Assembly (NCBI RefSeq): GCF_001659605.2
Contig: NC_035174.2
Coordinates: 25,803,027 to 25,867,026 of the forward strand
DNA length: 64,000 nt
Direction of reading: 5' to 3'
From: Manihot esculenta
Taxonomy: Eukaryota > Streptophyta > Magnoliopsida > Malpighiales > Euphorbiaceae
Shown: positions 1 to 11,836 of the stretch, in pieces
Position numbering within the stretch: the stretch's first letter is position 1
Layout: each line of letters opens with the position of its first letter
The notes under the pieces: generated by a model
Told to the model about the DNA's origin: nothing
Databases searched by the model: none
What the model saw: the letters and a program-made list of their open reading frames with translations, nothing else
Translations under genes and position numbers: made by a program

Positions 1-362
1 AGTTAAGGTTTTATCTGCCTTAGTACTTCACCCTGGTATATGCCCAATTGGTGTGGGAAACGAAAGATGAATCCTTAAGGTTTTACTCTGATAGAACAGT
101 AAACCAGTGAGTTTAAGCTGGTAAGCAAGTACCAAGTTATCCTTAGTTAGGATTGATGATCTTTTAGCTGTTCTGATAAGAGTGATGCTGGTTTTAGTGT
201 AATCCGAGTTTGGAGTATCCTTTTTGCGAGTTAGGAAAAGATAGAGAGAAAAAGGAATAAGGATCAGAGTAGCACAGCGAAAGCTGTGGAGTTTAGATCT
301 TGTTTGTTTGTTTGTTTGTGTTTTTAACATTCGAGGACGAATGTTTTATAAGGGGGGAAGAT
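1..362 (+). mobile_element. Element 0: internal 3' end of a Ty3 chromovirus-like element
   Basis: This is the non-coding tail of an LTR retrotransposon whose body lies left of the window. It ends in a polypurine tract and runs straight into an LTR at 363. No chromodomain or integrase reading frame is visible, although the other elements here carry theirs within about 100 bp of the polypurine tract. This subfamily therefore has a longer 3' untranslated part or has lost coding sequence. A run of TTTG units lies at about 300-318. Because the LTR that follows ends inside another LTR at 2794/2795, element 0 is inferred to be inserted in the 5' LTR of element I. Confidence 0.7.
326..362 (+). promoter_or_regulatory. 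Inverted repeat and polypurine tract of element 0
   Basis: A perfect inverted repeat, AACATTCG-AGGA-CGAATGTT (326-345), is followed by a purine-rich tract (350-362) that abuts the LTR start TGTAATACCC at 363. The polypurine tract primes plus-strand DNA synthesis in LTR retrotransposons. The same inverted repeat occurs at this place in elements I to V. Confidence 0.8.
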
Positions 363-2794
363 TGTAATACCCGGCTAAATCAGGCATCGGAATTTCTACC
401 GTCCGGTGGAATTCGGGGATGTCAGAGTTTTCTAGAAGGGTATAGAAAGGTTTTCTACATGTTTTTACGTATTTTAAAGAGTTGGGTTAGAAAAGAGTTA
501 AGTTTTGTGGAGAATTGGCCTAAGGAGGTTCTGCCAGGATTCGGCCCCCGAATGTAAGTTCGGCCGCCGAAAGTGCCCAATGTTCGGCCCCCGAAGGTTA
601 TGTTCGGCCCCCGAAAGTTGCATGGTTTTGCATGCAGTTTCGGCAGCCGAAGCTGAGGAGGTCGGTTCGTTGTGTACACGCCTCAGTCCGTGGTTTGGCC
701 AGGTGTTCACCTCCAGATCATGACCAGAGGTTAGGCCACGTATCCCTTTGACTCATCTGCAAGCTTTAATCAGCTCATGCAGAGGGTTTGGTCATTTGCA
801 AAGGAGTTGAACGTTTTTGAGAGAAAAGAGAGAAAAGTGAGGTTTTGGTAATAGTTGAAGAGGAGTTGCTGAGTTGGCTGTTCCTCTTCTGTTTTCAAGA
901 GGTAAGGGAAGTCTTTAAACTTGTTTTAATGATTTCTACCAGTTTTGAACGAGGTTAAGGGTAGAGTTGCATGTTTAGGTTTTAACGTTGAGTTTTGGAT
1001 GTTTTCATGGTGTAAGCTTGTATATATGGTATAGTTGCTGTTTTGTTGGGGTTGATAGGTAGTTTTGGACCCCTTGGAGCATATACTTGAGTATATGTGA
1101 GTGAAGGAGGAGTTATGCATGTATGGAGTGGTGTTGGTGCTTGGCAGGAGATGGTTGTGCACGAAGCTGAGTTCTGGATGAACTCAGGTTCGGCCGCCGA
1201 AGGGAGGATTCGGCCGCCGAACCCCTTGTGAAGGTAGTTTCGGCTGCCTAAGGTTGCCTCCGAAAGAATGGACTTTCGGATCTGTCCTGCACGTTCGGCC
1301 GCCGAAGGTGCCGCCGAAGGTGTCCTGCCTAGCTTTTCCTTTGCATGCTTTATGTGTTTGTGTTATGAGCTTTTAGAGGGGTTTTGGGAAGTTGTTTAAG
1401 AGTTAGTAAGAGTATGTTTGACACCTCAATCGAGTCCTTTTGTGTAGGTTTGGACCCGACAGTTCAGGGAGGTTGTCAGGATTAGCAGTTGCAGAGTCAG
1501 TACAGGTTCTGCTTGAGGAGCAGAGGTGAGTAGAACTAAACTTAATCTTTTATTAAAGAAACATAATGCTTTAGCATAGTTCATGCATCATGAATGCTAT
1601 GATATGTATTAGGGTGATTGCATTAGAATCACGAATATGAAGCATTGCATATTATGTGATCAGAGATTAGGTGGACCCAGGCGACTCCAATAGCCTAAGC
1701 TTCGGCTCCTGTCATCGTGTCAGGTCAGTTGGGCAAATACATGTTGGTATGCCCTGTGTAGCTCCTTTGGGGGGCCCAGTATTGACAGAGGGTATTTTTG
1801 GGGTCATGTCTACCTTTGTGGAGATTAGACCAAGGCGACTTCAGTAGCCCGTCGAGGGAGTTCTGGGGTCATGTCTAATCCACGATATATTGAGATGTTT
1901 GTTTGGTGATGCATTTTCATATATAGTGCGTATGAATGAACTGTTTTCAGTGTTTCTACTCACTGGGCTTTAGAAGCTCATCCCTTTCCCTTAATCCCAG
2001 TTTTGCAGGTTCAGAGTAGCTGGGAAGGGCAGAAACATCAGAGGTGCTAAAGGATTGCATGTGTAATAGTTTAGTGTGGACATGATGTAAATTAAAGAGA
2101 TATATGTTACAGAGGTAAAGTGATGTAATAGATAGTTAGTAAGTCAGTATGTTAATGAGATAGACTGTGCTTTTGCCTATAGTGTATGTTAATCCCTAGT
2201 TTATGCATGTATCCTGTTTTCAGTTATTTGATGAGAAATGAGTCAGACCAGGCTTAATACATGTTGTGTTTCGAAAACCCAGTGAATCATAACTGTGAGG
2301 GAAGACAGGGTTTAATTCCTTTGACCCAAGACCAGTGCAGAGGAAAGACCAGGTTTGATTCCTGTGATCCATAGAGAAGCCAATAGAGAAGACCAGGTTT
2401 GATTCCTGTGACTCTATGGTAGCCAAGTTAACTTATGATATGCTGACCCTACAGAGTGGGTTCTATGCTGCAGAGCGCATAGGGCATGGAGGTTACTTGG
2501 TAAAGTGTCACTGGTGTATTCTAGTTAGCCCGAGGGCTAGTTCAGATTTGTATATCTGAGCATTTTGGTTCATATGCTTGGACCTACAGAAAGTGTTTTA
2601 AAGGTTAAGTCTGGTAATTTTAAAGTAAAGTTTTATCAGTTAAGAGTCCAGTCGGATCATGTATGGGATTTTAACAGATACACAGAGTTCAGGAGAGGCT
2701 TACTACGGGTCTAGGCGGCCTTAAGCCGATCTGGATCCTAGTGCCGAGCAGTTTGGGCCGTTACACAGAGGGTACCAGTTTTCGGGCTGTTACA
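363..2794 (+). repeat. 3' LTR of element 0
   Basis: The LTR begins TGTAATACCCGG directly after a polypurine tract and ends in ...GGGCTGTTACA at 2794, giving 2432 bp. GC-rich near-palindromes of the TTCGGCCGCCGAA type occur at 559-571, 1189-1201 and 1209-1221. A variable tandem repeat built on GACCAGGTTTGATTCCTGTGA lies at about 2285-2420. Its last 40 bp contain a second, inner LTR-like end (GGGCCGTTACA, 2755-2765). It shares this double end with the solo LTR at 6335-8809, so the two belong to one subfamily. The next base, 2795, continues the interior of element I's LTR, and GTGAC (2795-2799) would be the target duplication. Confidence 0.8.
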
Positions 2795-4048
2795 GTGACT
2801 TTCGGATCTGTGGAGACTTTCGACCGCCGAACCTTGGCCTCGAAAGTGCCTGACTTTCGGATCTGTAGGCACCTTCGGTCGCCGAACCTGCCTCCGAAAG
2901 TCCCCTGCCCAGCCTTCCTTTGCTTGTTTTGTGTGTATATTTTATGATGTTTTAGGGGGTTTTTGGGGAGTTGTTTAGAGTCTTGCTAGAGTATGTTTGG
3001 TCCCTCACTTGTGTCCATCAATGTAGGATCCGACCTGAGAGACTGTAGAGGCCAGCAGTGAGTCAGCTGCTTCAGTTGTAGTCGAGCATCAGCCACATGT
3101 GAGTAAAACTAAACTTATTTATTGTTTTATAGAAATCAAATTTTAAACATGCTCATGCATCATGAATAACATGTTATATAATAGGTTGCTTGCATTAGAA
3201 TTCACGAATATGATGCATTGCATAATTTGCTGTTGTTGTGGATGGACATTGGATGACACATTAGCCCTCGATATGTTATGCTATGATATGATGATATGAT
3301 ATGGAAGTCCAGGTATGGCTTGCACTACGCCTCTGGCAATATATAAGAGAAAGACCAGGTGTGGCCTGCACTACGCCCCTGGCACAGTTGGATATGTTAT
3401 GATATGTTATATGTAAGAGAAAGACCAGATGTGGCCTGCACTACGCCCCTAGCACAGTTGGATTATGTAGAGGGTTATTGGTGATATGTCCGTCCTTGAT
3501 GTGGTTTGGTTGTGTTGTGATGCATTTCATGAAAGTATATGTTTATTGAACTATTTTTATGGTTCTGCTCACTAGGCTCTAGTAGCTTACCCCTTTCCCC
3601 TAGACCCAGGTTTGCAGGTCAGAGATAGCACAGGAAGTCAGCAAGGGTGATGTTTATGTTGATGTAATAGAATGGTAGTGGACATGTAATATGTAATGGA
3701 TTAGATCTGTACTTTGCCCTAGTTTATGTTTTATAAATCCCTGTTGTACATGACCTTTATGTAAAAAGTTTTAATGATAAGTTATATTGGAACCAAACTT
3801 GAGGCATGTGATGTTTACCATGCTAGAGTATTTGATGAGGACTCTAGTGTGGGTTTTATGTATACAGTTGATGCATGCACAGGTCAGGTTTTGGTTCGTG
3901 AAATGTTCAAAATTTTATGTAAATGTATGTTCATGTATGGGATTTTATCAGGTACACAGGATGCATAGTAGGCTTGCTATGGGTTCCGGCGACCTTAAGT
4001 CGATCTGAATCCTAGCGCCGGTAACGGTCCAGTTTCTGGGTCGTTACA
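2795..4048 (+). repeat. 5' LTR of element I, 5' part displaced by element 0
   Basis: This matches the interior and 3' end of element I's other LTR (about 22697-23877) and ends GGTCGTTACA at 4048, three bases before a primer-binding site. The first roughly 0.9 kb of the LTR is missing and is inferred to lie left of element 0, outside the window. Confidence 0.85.
3306..3470 (+). repeat. LTR minisatellite, three copies
   Basis: Three imperfect copies of AGACCAGGTGTGGCCTGC followed by ACTACGCCCCTGGCA start near 3306, 3352 and 3422. The sister LTR of the same element has only two copies (about 23212-23290). Confidence 0.8.
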
Positions 4049-4051
4049 GAG

Positions 4052-4063
4052 TGGTATCAGAGC
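4052..4063 (+). promoter_or_regulatory. Primer-binding site of element I
   Basis: TGGTATCAGAGC lies three bases after the LTR end. It is the usual plant retrotransposon primer site for initiator tRNA-Met and sets the plus orientation of the element. Confidence 0.9.
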
Positions 4064-4309
4064 CTGGTTCATATGGTCGGACCTAGAAAGTGTCGGGCTC
4101 ATAGATGTTATAGAAGGGCAAGCACAATAGGAAAAATCATGTCCACTAGGATAGGATGTAGAGTCCTGTCTTGATGATGATGTGTAATGCCATGACTATA
4201 TGCATGTGCATTAATGATATGTGATGTATGTGATGTGGGTTCATTTGTTTGCACATGAACCATATGATGCTAATGCTATGTGATGTGTGTTGTTTTTTCA
4301 GAAAACAGA
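4064..4309 (+). other. Untranslated leader of element I
   Basis: About 250 bp between primer site and gag, with ATG/TGTGATG-rich sequence that elements II and III share in inverse orientation. No reading frame of interest is seen. Confidence 0.6.
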
Positions 4310-5779
4310 ATGCGAGGCACTCGTCGATCTGCACAATTGACTAGAGTTCCACCAGAGAGCGAGGGCATGGATGCCCTTCCCCCTGCTCTGCCAAGGGCAA
4401 GGTCTAGTAGATCAAGCAGAGAAGGAACGTCAAGGGACATAAGAAGGTCTTTTGATGTGAATAGGAGGAGAATCGATCCGGGAAGGATGTCGGCAGATGT
4501 GAGGGAATCTGTGGATGATGACCAGAGAAGGGATGGGAGTTTAGGTGTAAGCATGTCAGAAGAGGGTGTGGGAGAGTCATAAGGAGGTGCTCAGGCCTCG
4601 AGTTTTGCCCACCCACCACAGTACCAACCCTACCCACAGGGGCCAGGGTATCCGATGGGAGGCACATCGGATTTCTCCAGCTATAACCCATATCATTCTT
4701 TCATGCCTTATCCTCCCTACTACCCACCATATCCACCTTATCCCATGTTTCCACCCTTACCTTTTTACCAAAATCCAGCAAACCCTAACCCAGGGAATGC
4801 TGCACCTCCTCCTCCACCAGCAGAACCAATAGTCCATGAAGCCCAAACATCCAAACCTAGCTCATCAGTTGGGAGTAAAGTGAAGATGACCGATTATCTG
4901 AAGTTGGATGCTCCCAAGTTTAAAACAGGTGATGATCCGTTTGAGTATCTCAAGACGGTGAAGATGATAACAGATGAGCTAGGAGCAAGTGACAGTAGAG
5001 CCATTCAAATGGCGGGGTTCACATTAAAATGTAAGAAAGTAAAGAAGTGGTTTAAAAATTATGTGGACCCAAGGCTGGATAGCCTATCCTGGGAGGAGTT
5101 TGCCAATGAGTTTGCTGGATGGGCTTTTCCAGACAGTTCAAGGGAGCTGAAAGTGATTGAGTTCGAGCAGCTGCGACAAACCGAGGATATGAGTGTAGAT
5201 GAGTACACGGATAAATTTCTGGAGTTGTTGCAGTTTGTGGGACAGGCCTATGATACGGATCAGAAGAAAGCCAGGAGGTATACCATGAGGCTCCACCCAA
5301 GGTATTCCTCCCTGATCCTAGCAGCAGAGAGGGAGAGCTTCCCCACCATAGTGGATGCAGCTAGAAAGATGGAGGCTAGTGCCATCATCCAAGGAACAGT
5401 AAAACAGCAGGTGGCACAGTCCTCGGGTTCCAAAACCTCGGGTTCAGGAAATATTGATCTCTCCTCTCTGAGTACAGCTGCTGCAAGGGGTAAAAATTGG
5501 GACAGAGGCCCTAGAAAACCAAAGAAGACCAAGTTCTGGAACCGGTTAAAATCTGGTCTGGGAATAGGCGGTGGTTCGAGCTCTGGTTCGGATAGTTCTG
5601 GGTGTATGAGGTGTGATAAGCCACACAAAGGGGTCTGTCGATTTGGGACTACAGCATGTTTTAGATGCGGACAGGAGGGGTACATGGCACATGAGTGTCC
5701 CAATGCAGCTATGATAGCACAGTCCCAGCAGACGGCTTCAGGCAGTGTGGCTCAACCAGCAGCTCCAGCCATGACATAG
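4310..5779 (+). pseudogene. gag: gag of element I (capsid and nucleocapsid), broken
   Basis: Gag forms the retrotransposon particle and packages its RNA. The start at 4310 opens with MRGTRRSA, as in elements II and III. Order: basic/acidic N-terminal part, a proline/tyrosine-rich stretch (about 4690-4770), a capsid-like domain with WEEFANEF and RQTEDMSVDEY (about 5040-5250), then two zinc knuckles: an atypical CX2CX3HX3C (5603-5638) and a CX2CX4HX4C (5657-5698). In the second the His is Tyr (codon 5681), which should abolish zinc binding. An in-frame stop interrupts it at 4580-4582, and another at 5777-5779 cuts off the protease that other copies read in the same frame. Non-functional. Confidence 0.85.
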
Positions 5780-6329
5780 GGCAGTGATCGAGGTAGAGGG
5801 AGAGGGACAGCCTCTTCTTCAGCAGGTTCCCGCGGGGAAGGTCCATCAGCTCCTGCACAGATCTACACTATGACTCAGCAGGAGGCTAACATATCAAACA
5901 CCGTGGTGTTAAGTAATCTTATCATTGGATGTTCTGATGTGTATACTCTTATGAACCCTGGTACTTCTCATTCTTTTATTGCTCCGAGAGCCGAAGAGAG
6001 GTTGGGTTTGATAGCTTCTGGGCTAGAGTGTCCTCTTTGGGTCAGTGGGTCCAAGTGTGATCCATCCATGGCATAGTCAGTCTGCCGGTTCAGTCCAGTG
6101 TTTGTAGAGGGTAGATGCCTTCCAGCTGACCTTGTGGTTCTAGATTTGACTGATTTTGACGTTATTCTAGGGATGGATTGGCTTTCTACTCATGGTGCTA
6201 CCTTGGATTAAAGAGACAAGGTAGTCAGGTTCAGAGATCAGAATGGGTCAGAGATAGTCTTCAGAGGGGACAGAGTAGTGATGCCTAGAGGTTTGATATC
6301 AGCCCTTCAGACTCGTAGGTTGCTTAGGA
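5780..6329 (+). pseudogene. pol: Protease region of element I, broken
   Basis: This continues the gag frame and is an aspartic protease domain that would cleave the polyprotein. The active-site motif of sister copies (DPGASHSF) reads NPGTSHSF here, with Asn replacing the catalytic Asp at codon 5954. In-frame stops lie at 6074-6076 and 6209-6211. The conserved ILGMDWLS and RRLLRRG motifs remain. The coding sequence breaks at 6330, where a solo LTR is inserted, and resumes at 8815 with the matching residues [11 protein letters not shown]. Confidence 0.85.
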
Positions 6330-8814
6330 GGGGTTGTAATAGCCCGAAAACCGATACCCCTCTGTAACGGCCCGAACCGCCACCGGCGCTAGGATCCAGA
6401 TCGGCTTAAGGCCGCCGGGACCCGTAGCAAGCCAAACATACCTCCTATCACCTGGTCAAATCCCATACATGACCGAGCTTGACCTGTATGCAACATAACT
6501 GGAAACATAAAGAACCCCTCTACTAGAGCCCTCATCAAAACTCTAGCTGGGTTAACATAACATACATCAAGCCGGAGTGACATCCAATGAACCAAACCTA
6601 ACCTGTGCATGCATCCAAACCAATAACATAAAACCTCCACTAGAGTCCTCATCAAACTCTAGCGTGGTAAACAACACATGCCACAAGTTTGCTTCAAACA
6701 CAACTCAACATCTAACATAACATACATCATGTACTAAACAGGGACTAACCAAGTCTTAGGGCCAAGCACAGTACTAATACATAACACAACCCTACTATAC
6801 TTGCATTACATTACATTTCATTATCTTACAATCCATTATATCAATTTACATTATATGTCCACACTAAGAGTACTAATCTATTACATAAGCAAAACCTTAA
6901 CTCTTGAGACTTCCCAATCTTCCTCAGACCTGCAACACTGGGGTTAGGGGAGAGGGGTGAGCTAAAAAAGCCCAGTGAGTAGAAACAAAGAAAACAGTTC
7001 ATTAATTACATGCTTTCATGAAATGTGTCATAGCACAAACAATTCACATCACGGATTGGACCCGACCACCAATATTCCTTCCAGTCTCAGTATGCCAGGC
7101 CCGACCGGGTCTTACAACCTTCGTATGCCTGGCCCGGCCAGGTCTTACAACAACTGTATGTGTATGCCTGGCCCGGCCAGGTCTTACAACATCTCTAGGG
7201 CTAGTGGGGTCGCCTTGGTCCATCCACATCATCATATTCATCATAATATGCAATGCGCCATATTCGTGAAACTAGTGCAGTCAACCTATTACATATAAAC
7301 ATGATGCATGAGCATGCTTTAGGCATTGGAATTTCGTAAAATAACATATTAAGTTTAGTTCTACTCACCTCTGGCAGACGCTGGACTGACTCTGCAACTG
7401 CTAACACTGATGGCCTCCTCGATCCCTCGGGTCCGATCCTACACAGGTGGACTCGAATGAGGTGCCAAACACACTCTAAACAACTGAAAAACAACTCCCC
7501 AAAAACCCCCTAAAACATCACCAAAGCATGCATAGAAAACCACTATGAAAGGGCTGGACAGGGCACTTTCGGCGGCCGAAGGTCCCTTCCAGAGCCGAAA
7601 GCCATACAGGTTCGGGGGCACTTTCGGCGGCCGAACATCACCTTCGGCGGCCGAAAGTCTGCTCCAGATCCGAAACACAACTTTCGGGGGCAAGGTTAGG
7701 CGGCCAATCCATGCATTCATAGGCAGGTTCAACGGCCGAAACTACCTTCGGCGGCCGAACCTGAGTTCATCCAGAACTCAGCCTCTTATGCATACCAGCC
7801 TCCCAAGCCTTCCAAACACCCCAAACAAGCACCCAACCTCTTAAAAACATGCATAAACCCTTAACCATGCACAAAGGAGCTTAAACAAGCTTAAACTCCA
7901 ACAAAGAATATCATAAAGCATACATAAATAGCTTATGACCCACATAAGCCAAAACCATCAAAGCTACTCAAAACCTCACTTGCTCTCTCCCAATCATGCA
8001 TACACTCTCCCACATGCATAAAGGAGCATAAACTAACATAAACTCCCAACATAACATCACATCAACATACATTGGGTATAAAACCCACATAAACCTAAAC
8101 ATGCATATCTACCCATACTCAACCATCAAAACATCTTTAAACTTACTTAAAACTTCATTAAAACACAAGAAAAGCAATGATCTACACTTACCACTTGAAG
8201 ATCGAGGGGTGGTACGATCCCTAACTCGGAGGTGTGGAGGATCCAAGCTCCAAAAGCCTCCAAGCTCCCAAAACTCCAATTTAAGCTTCAAAACTTCAAA
8301 ACAAGGGGAGAACTCATGAAAACTTGAGGGATGGGTAGAGAAAGCATGAAAACGACCAAAGGAGGGCATAAACTCACCTGAGCTCGAGAATGGAGAGAAA
8401 ACTCGCCCATTTCCGATCTGAGGGCTCGTTATGGGTGGCCTGGTCAACAACCTTCGGCAGCCTAACGTGCCCCCTAAACTCATGCATGTTCAGCGGCCAA
8501 ACTTGAGATTCGGCGGCCGAATCTTGGTTAGTTGAAACAAAGCTTTCGGAGGCCAAAAGTGCTCCCGAAACCTTCCCATGTTCGGCGGCCGAACTTCACT
8601 TTCGGCGGCCGAACCTGGCAAATGCCTCCTTGGTCTATTCTTTTCAAAACTCAATTCTTTTCCATTTAAAACCATGAAATCAGTAAAAAAATTTTAGAAA
8701 ACACATTTTACCCCTCTAGAAGCCTCTGGCATCTTCAGAATTCCAGATTCCAACGGAGATTCCGCCAGAAGGTAGGGATTCCGATGCCGGAATCTAGCCG
8801 GGTATTACAGGGGT
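6330..8814 (-). mobile_element. Solo LTR insertion with GGGGT target duplication
   Basis: The LTR 6335-8809 (2475 bp, minus strand) is flanked by GGGGT at 6330-6334 and 8810-8814. No primer site, coding sequence or second LTR is present, so this is a solo LTR left by recombination between two LTRs. On the minus strand it begins TGTAATACCCGG and ends ...GGGCTATTACA. It belongs to the element 0 subfamily. Removing it and one GGGGT restores continuity of element I's pol. Confidence 0.92.
7085..7195 (-). repeat. Minisatellite in the solo LTR
   Basis: Three copies, read on the plus strand, of TATGCCTGGCCCGGCCAGG followed by TCTTACAAC. It sits at the place where other LTR families here carry unrelated CCAGG/CCTGG-framed minisatellites. 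Confidence 0.8.
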
Positions 8815-10302
8815 TGTCAGGGGTTTCTTGCTCATGTCAGAGAGCTTGACAGTCAGATTAGGGAACCAGCCTCAGTGTTCGTAGTCAGAGAGTTCTAGAT
8901 GTTTTCCTAGACGAGCTACCAGGTTTACCACCTGCTAGGGAGATAGAGTTTGAAATTGAAGTGATGCCAAGAACCAGACTCATCTCTATTCCTCCCTACA
9001 GGATGGCACCTGCAGAGTTAAAAGAGTTGAAAGAGCATTTGCAAGAGTTGGTAGATAAGAGTTTCATCCGACCTAGTACCTCACCTTGGGGTGCTCCAGT
9101 ATTGTTTGTGAAGTAGATGGATGGATCCTTAAGACTTTGTATCGACTACAGACAGTTGAACAAGGTCACTACCAAGAACAAGTATTCGCTACCCAGGATT
9201 GATGATCTATTTGACCAGCTAGCAGGAGCCGGTTACTTTTCCAAGATAGATCTGAGATCCGGGTACTACCAGCTGAGGGTCAGAGAATAGGATGTGCCAA
9301 AGACAGCTTTCAGGACCAGATATGGGCATTATGAGTTCCTAGTGATGCCGTTCGGGCTGACCAATGCCCCTGCAGCATTCATGGATCTCATGAATAGAGT
9401 TTTTAGTCAGTTTCTGGATCACTTCGTTATTGTCTTCATTGACGATATCTTAGTGTATTCCAGGAATGCAGAGGAGCATGCCCATCATCTAAGGACAGTG
9501 TTGCAAACCCTAAGAGAACACGGCTTGTATGCCAAGTTCTCTAAGTGTGAATTCTGGTTGAGGAGCATTTCTTTCTTAGGGCATGTGGTGTCAGAAAAAG
9601 GAATCGAAGTGGACCATAAGAAAGTAGAAGCTGTAGCTAACTAACCCAGACCCACTTCAGTAACAGAGATCAAAAGCTTTTTGGATTTGGCGAGTTACTA
9701 CAGGAGATTTGTCCAGGACTTCTCCAGAATTGCAGCTCCTATGACCAGGTTGACCAAAAAGAACTAGAAGTTTGTTTGGTCAGACCAGTGTGAGGAAAGC
9801 TTTGAAGAGCTGAAGAGAAGGTTGACGTCAGCACCGGTGTTAGCTCTGCCTATGAGTAATGAAGACTTCACAGTGTTTTGTGATGCATCCCGAGTGGGAC
9901 TAGGTTGTGTGTTGATGCAGAATGAAAGGGTAATTGCTTATGCTTCTAGGCAGCTGAAGAAGCACGAGTTGAATTACCCCACACATGATTTAGAGATGGC
10001 AGCCGTGATCTTTGCACTCAAGATGTGGAGGCATTCCTGTATGGGGTAAGATGTGAGAACTTTACAGATCATAAGAGTTTGCAGTACATCTTGAGTCAAA
10101 AAGAGTTGAACCTGAGGCAGAGAAGATGGGTAGAACTGATTAGAGACTATGATTGCAAGATCCAGTATCATCCGGAGAAGGCAAATGTTGTAGCAGATGC
10201 TCTCAACCGGAAATCACTTGGCAGTCTATCCTATATTACAGTAGAGAGAAGATCGGTGGTGAGGGAATTTTACAAGCTCATCAATGAGGGTTTACAGTTA
10301 TA
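8815..10302 (+). pseudogene. pol: Reverse transcriptase and RNase H of element I, broken
   Basis: The RT copies element RNA into DNA and RNase H removes the RNA strand. Visible motifs are [46 protein letters not shown], the catalytic [11 protein letters not shown] (about 9430-9465), the RNase H start [20 protein letters not shown] (about 9855-9920), [20 protein letters not shown] and the final VADALNRKS. Damage includes a frameshift near 8895-8915 (the [12 protein letters not shown] region of the sisters), stops near 9114, 9288, 9641 and 9765, a one-base shift near 10037 and a stop at 10301. Domains are complete in order but no long frame survives. Confidence 0.85.
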
Positions 10303-10323
10303 GTTGTCTGGTAAAGTGCACTA

Positions 10324-11775
10324 GTGGCTCAGATAAGAGTGACACCAGTGTTTCTGGAGCAAGTGGCGCAGAAACAGCATGAGGACCCTGAGTTAATGAA
10401 AATTGCCAGGACTGTTCAGTCAGGCAAGAATGAGGAGCTTCGTTTTGACAACCAAGGGATCATCCGTTATGGGAACAGGTTATGTGTACCAGATGACGTG
10501 AGTCTGAAGGGAAACATTAAGAGAGAAGCTCATAATGCAAGGTATAGCATTTACCCTAGAGCCACCAAGATGTATCAGGATCTGAAGTGGGTTTATTGGT
10601 GGCCAGCTATGAAGAGGGAAGTGGCGCAGTTTGTGTCTGCTTGTGAGATCTGTCAAAGGGTGAGGCTAGAGCATCAGAAGCCAGCTGGGATGCTCAACCC
10701 ACTACCGATTCCATAGTGGAAATGGAAAAATATAGCGATGAACTTCGTAGTGGGGTTACCAGCCACGTCCAACAGGCTAGACTCGATATAGGTAATAGTG
10801 GACAGATTGACCAAATCTGCTCACTTCATTCCTGTCAAGAGTGGTTACTCGGTGCACAAGCTGGCACAGGTTTATGTTGAAGAGATCGTCAAGCTTCATG
10901 GGCCTCTAGTATCTATTGTGTCAGATAGGGGACACCAGTTCACCTCCAAGTTTTGGCGGAGTCTGCAGAATGCTATGGGCACAAGGTTAGACTTTAGCAC
11001 TGCCTTTCATCCACAGACTGATGGACAGTCAGAGAGGACCATCCAAACCATAGAAGACATGTTGAGAATGTGTGTGCTACATTTTGGCGGTTCTTGGAGG
11101 CAACATCTACCGTTAGTGGAGTTTGCCTACAATAACAGCTATCATGCTAGCATAGGGATGGCTCCTTATGAAGCTCTATACGGAAGGAAGTGCAGGTCAC
11201 CTGTCTGCTGGGAAGAAGTGGGAGAAAGGGCTCTAGCAGGGCCAGAGTTAGTTGAGATTACCAGCAGGGTAGTGCCCATTATCAGAGAAAGAATCAGGAC
11301 AGCGGTGAGCAGGCAAAAGAGTTATGCAGATGTCCGCAGGAAGCACGTTGAGTTCCAGGAGGGGGATAGGGTATTGCTTAAGGTGTCTCCTATGAAAGGG
11401 GTGATTCATTTTGGGAAAAAGGGTAAAGTAGCTCCAAGATACATCCGACCCTTCGAAATCCTGCAAGGGATTGGGAATGTATCCTACAAGTTAGAATTAC
11501 CTGCTTCAATGGAGAGAATCCATCCGGTTTTCCATATTTCCATGTTATGAAAGTTCGTGTCGAATCCGAGTAAGGTTCTTAATGAACCAGAGGTAGAAAT
11601 CTCAGGAGATCTCACCTATGTTGAACAGCCGGTGCGGATCATAGACACGCAAGTCATAAACCTAAGGAACAAGAAAATCCCGATGGTGAAAGTCCTTTGG
11701 AATCACCACAACATGGAAGAGTGCACCTGGGAGACCCGGAAGTCCATGCTCCAACAATACCCTTATCTCTTTTAA
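10324..11775 (+). pseudogene. pol: Integrase and chromodomain of element I, broken
   Basis: Integrase inserts the DNA copy; the C-terminal chromodomain is thought to tether it to modified histones. The zinc-binding region (about 10528-10680) has the first His, but the second is Tyr (SIYPRATK against SIHPGATK in sisters), with CEICQ present. The catalytic core shows [23 protein letters not shown] and [18 protein letters not shown], so the three acidic residues remain. The GPY/F-like module is APRYIRPFEIL. The chromodomain (11557-11775) ends in [17 protein letters not shown] and YPYLF. Stops lie at 10714-10716, near 10789 and at 11548-11550 (an Arg codon in sisters). Confidence 0.87.
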
Positions 11776-11836
11776 GGTGAGTGTTTTTATGTCTTTATGT
11801 GCTTCTTAATATCTATGTTTGCATGTGTGTTGTTTG

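Noticed and set aside
326..345. Inverted repeat read as a transcription terminator
   Set aside because: Intrinsic terminators are bacterial; here the repeat is tied to the polypurine tract of LTR elements.
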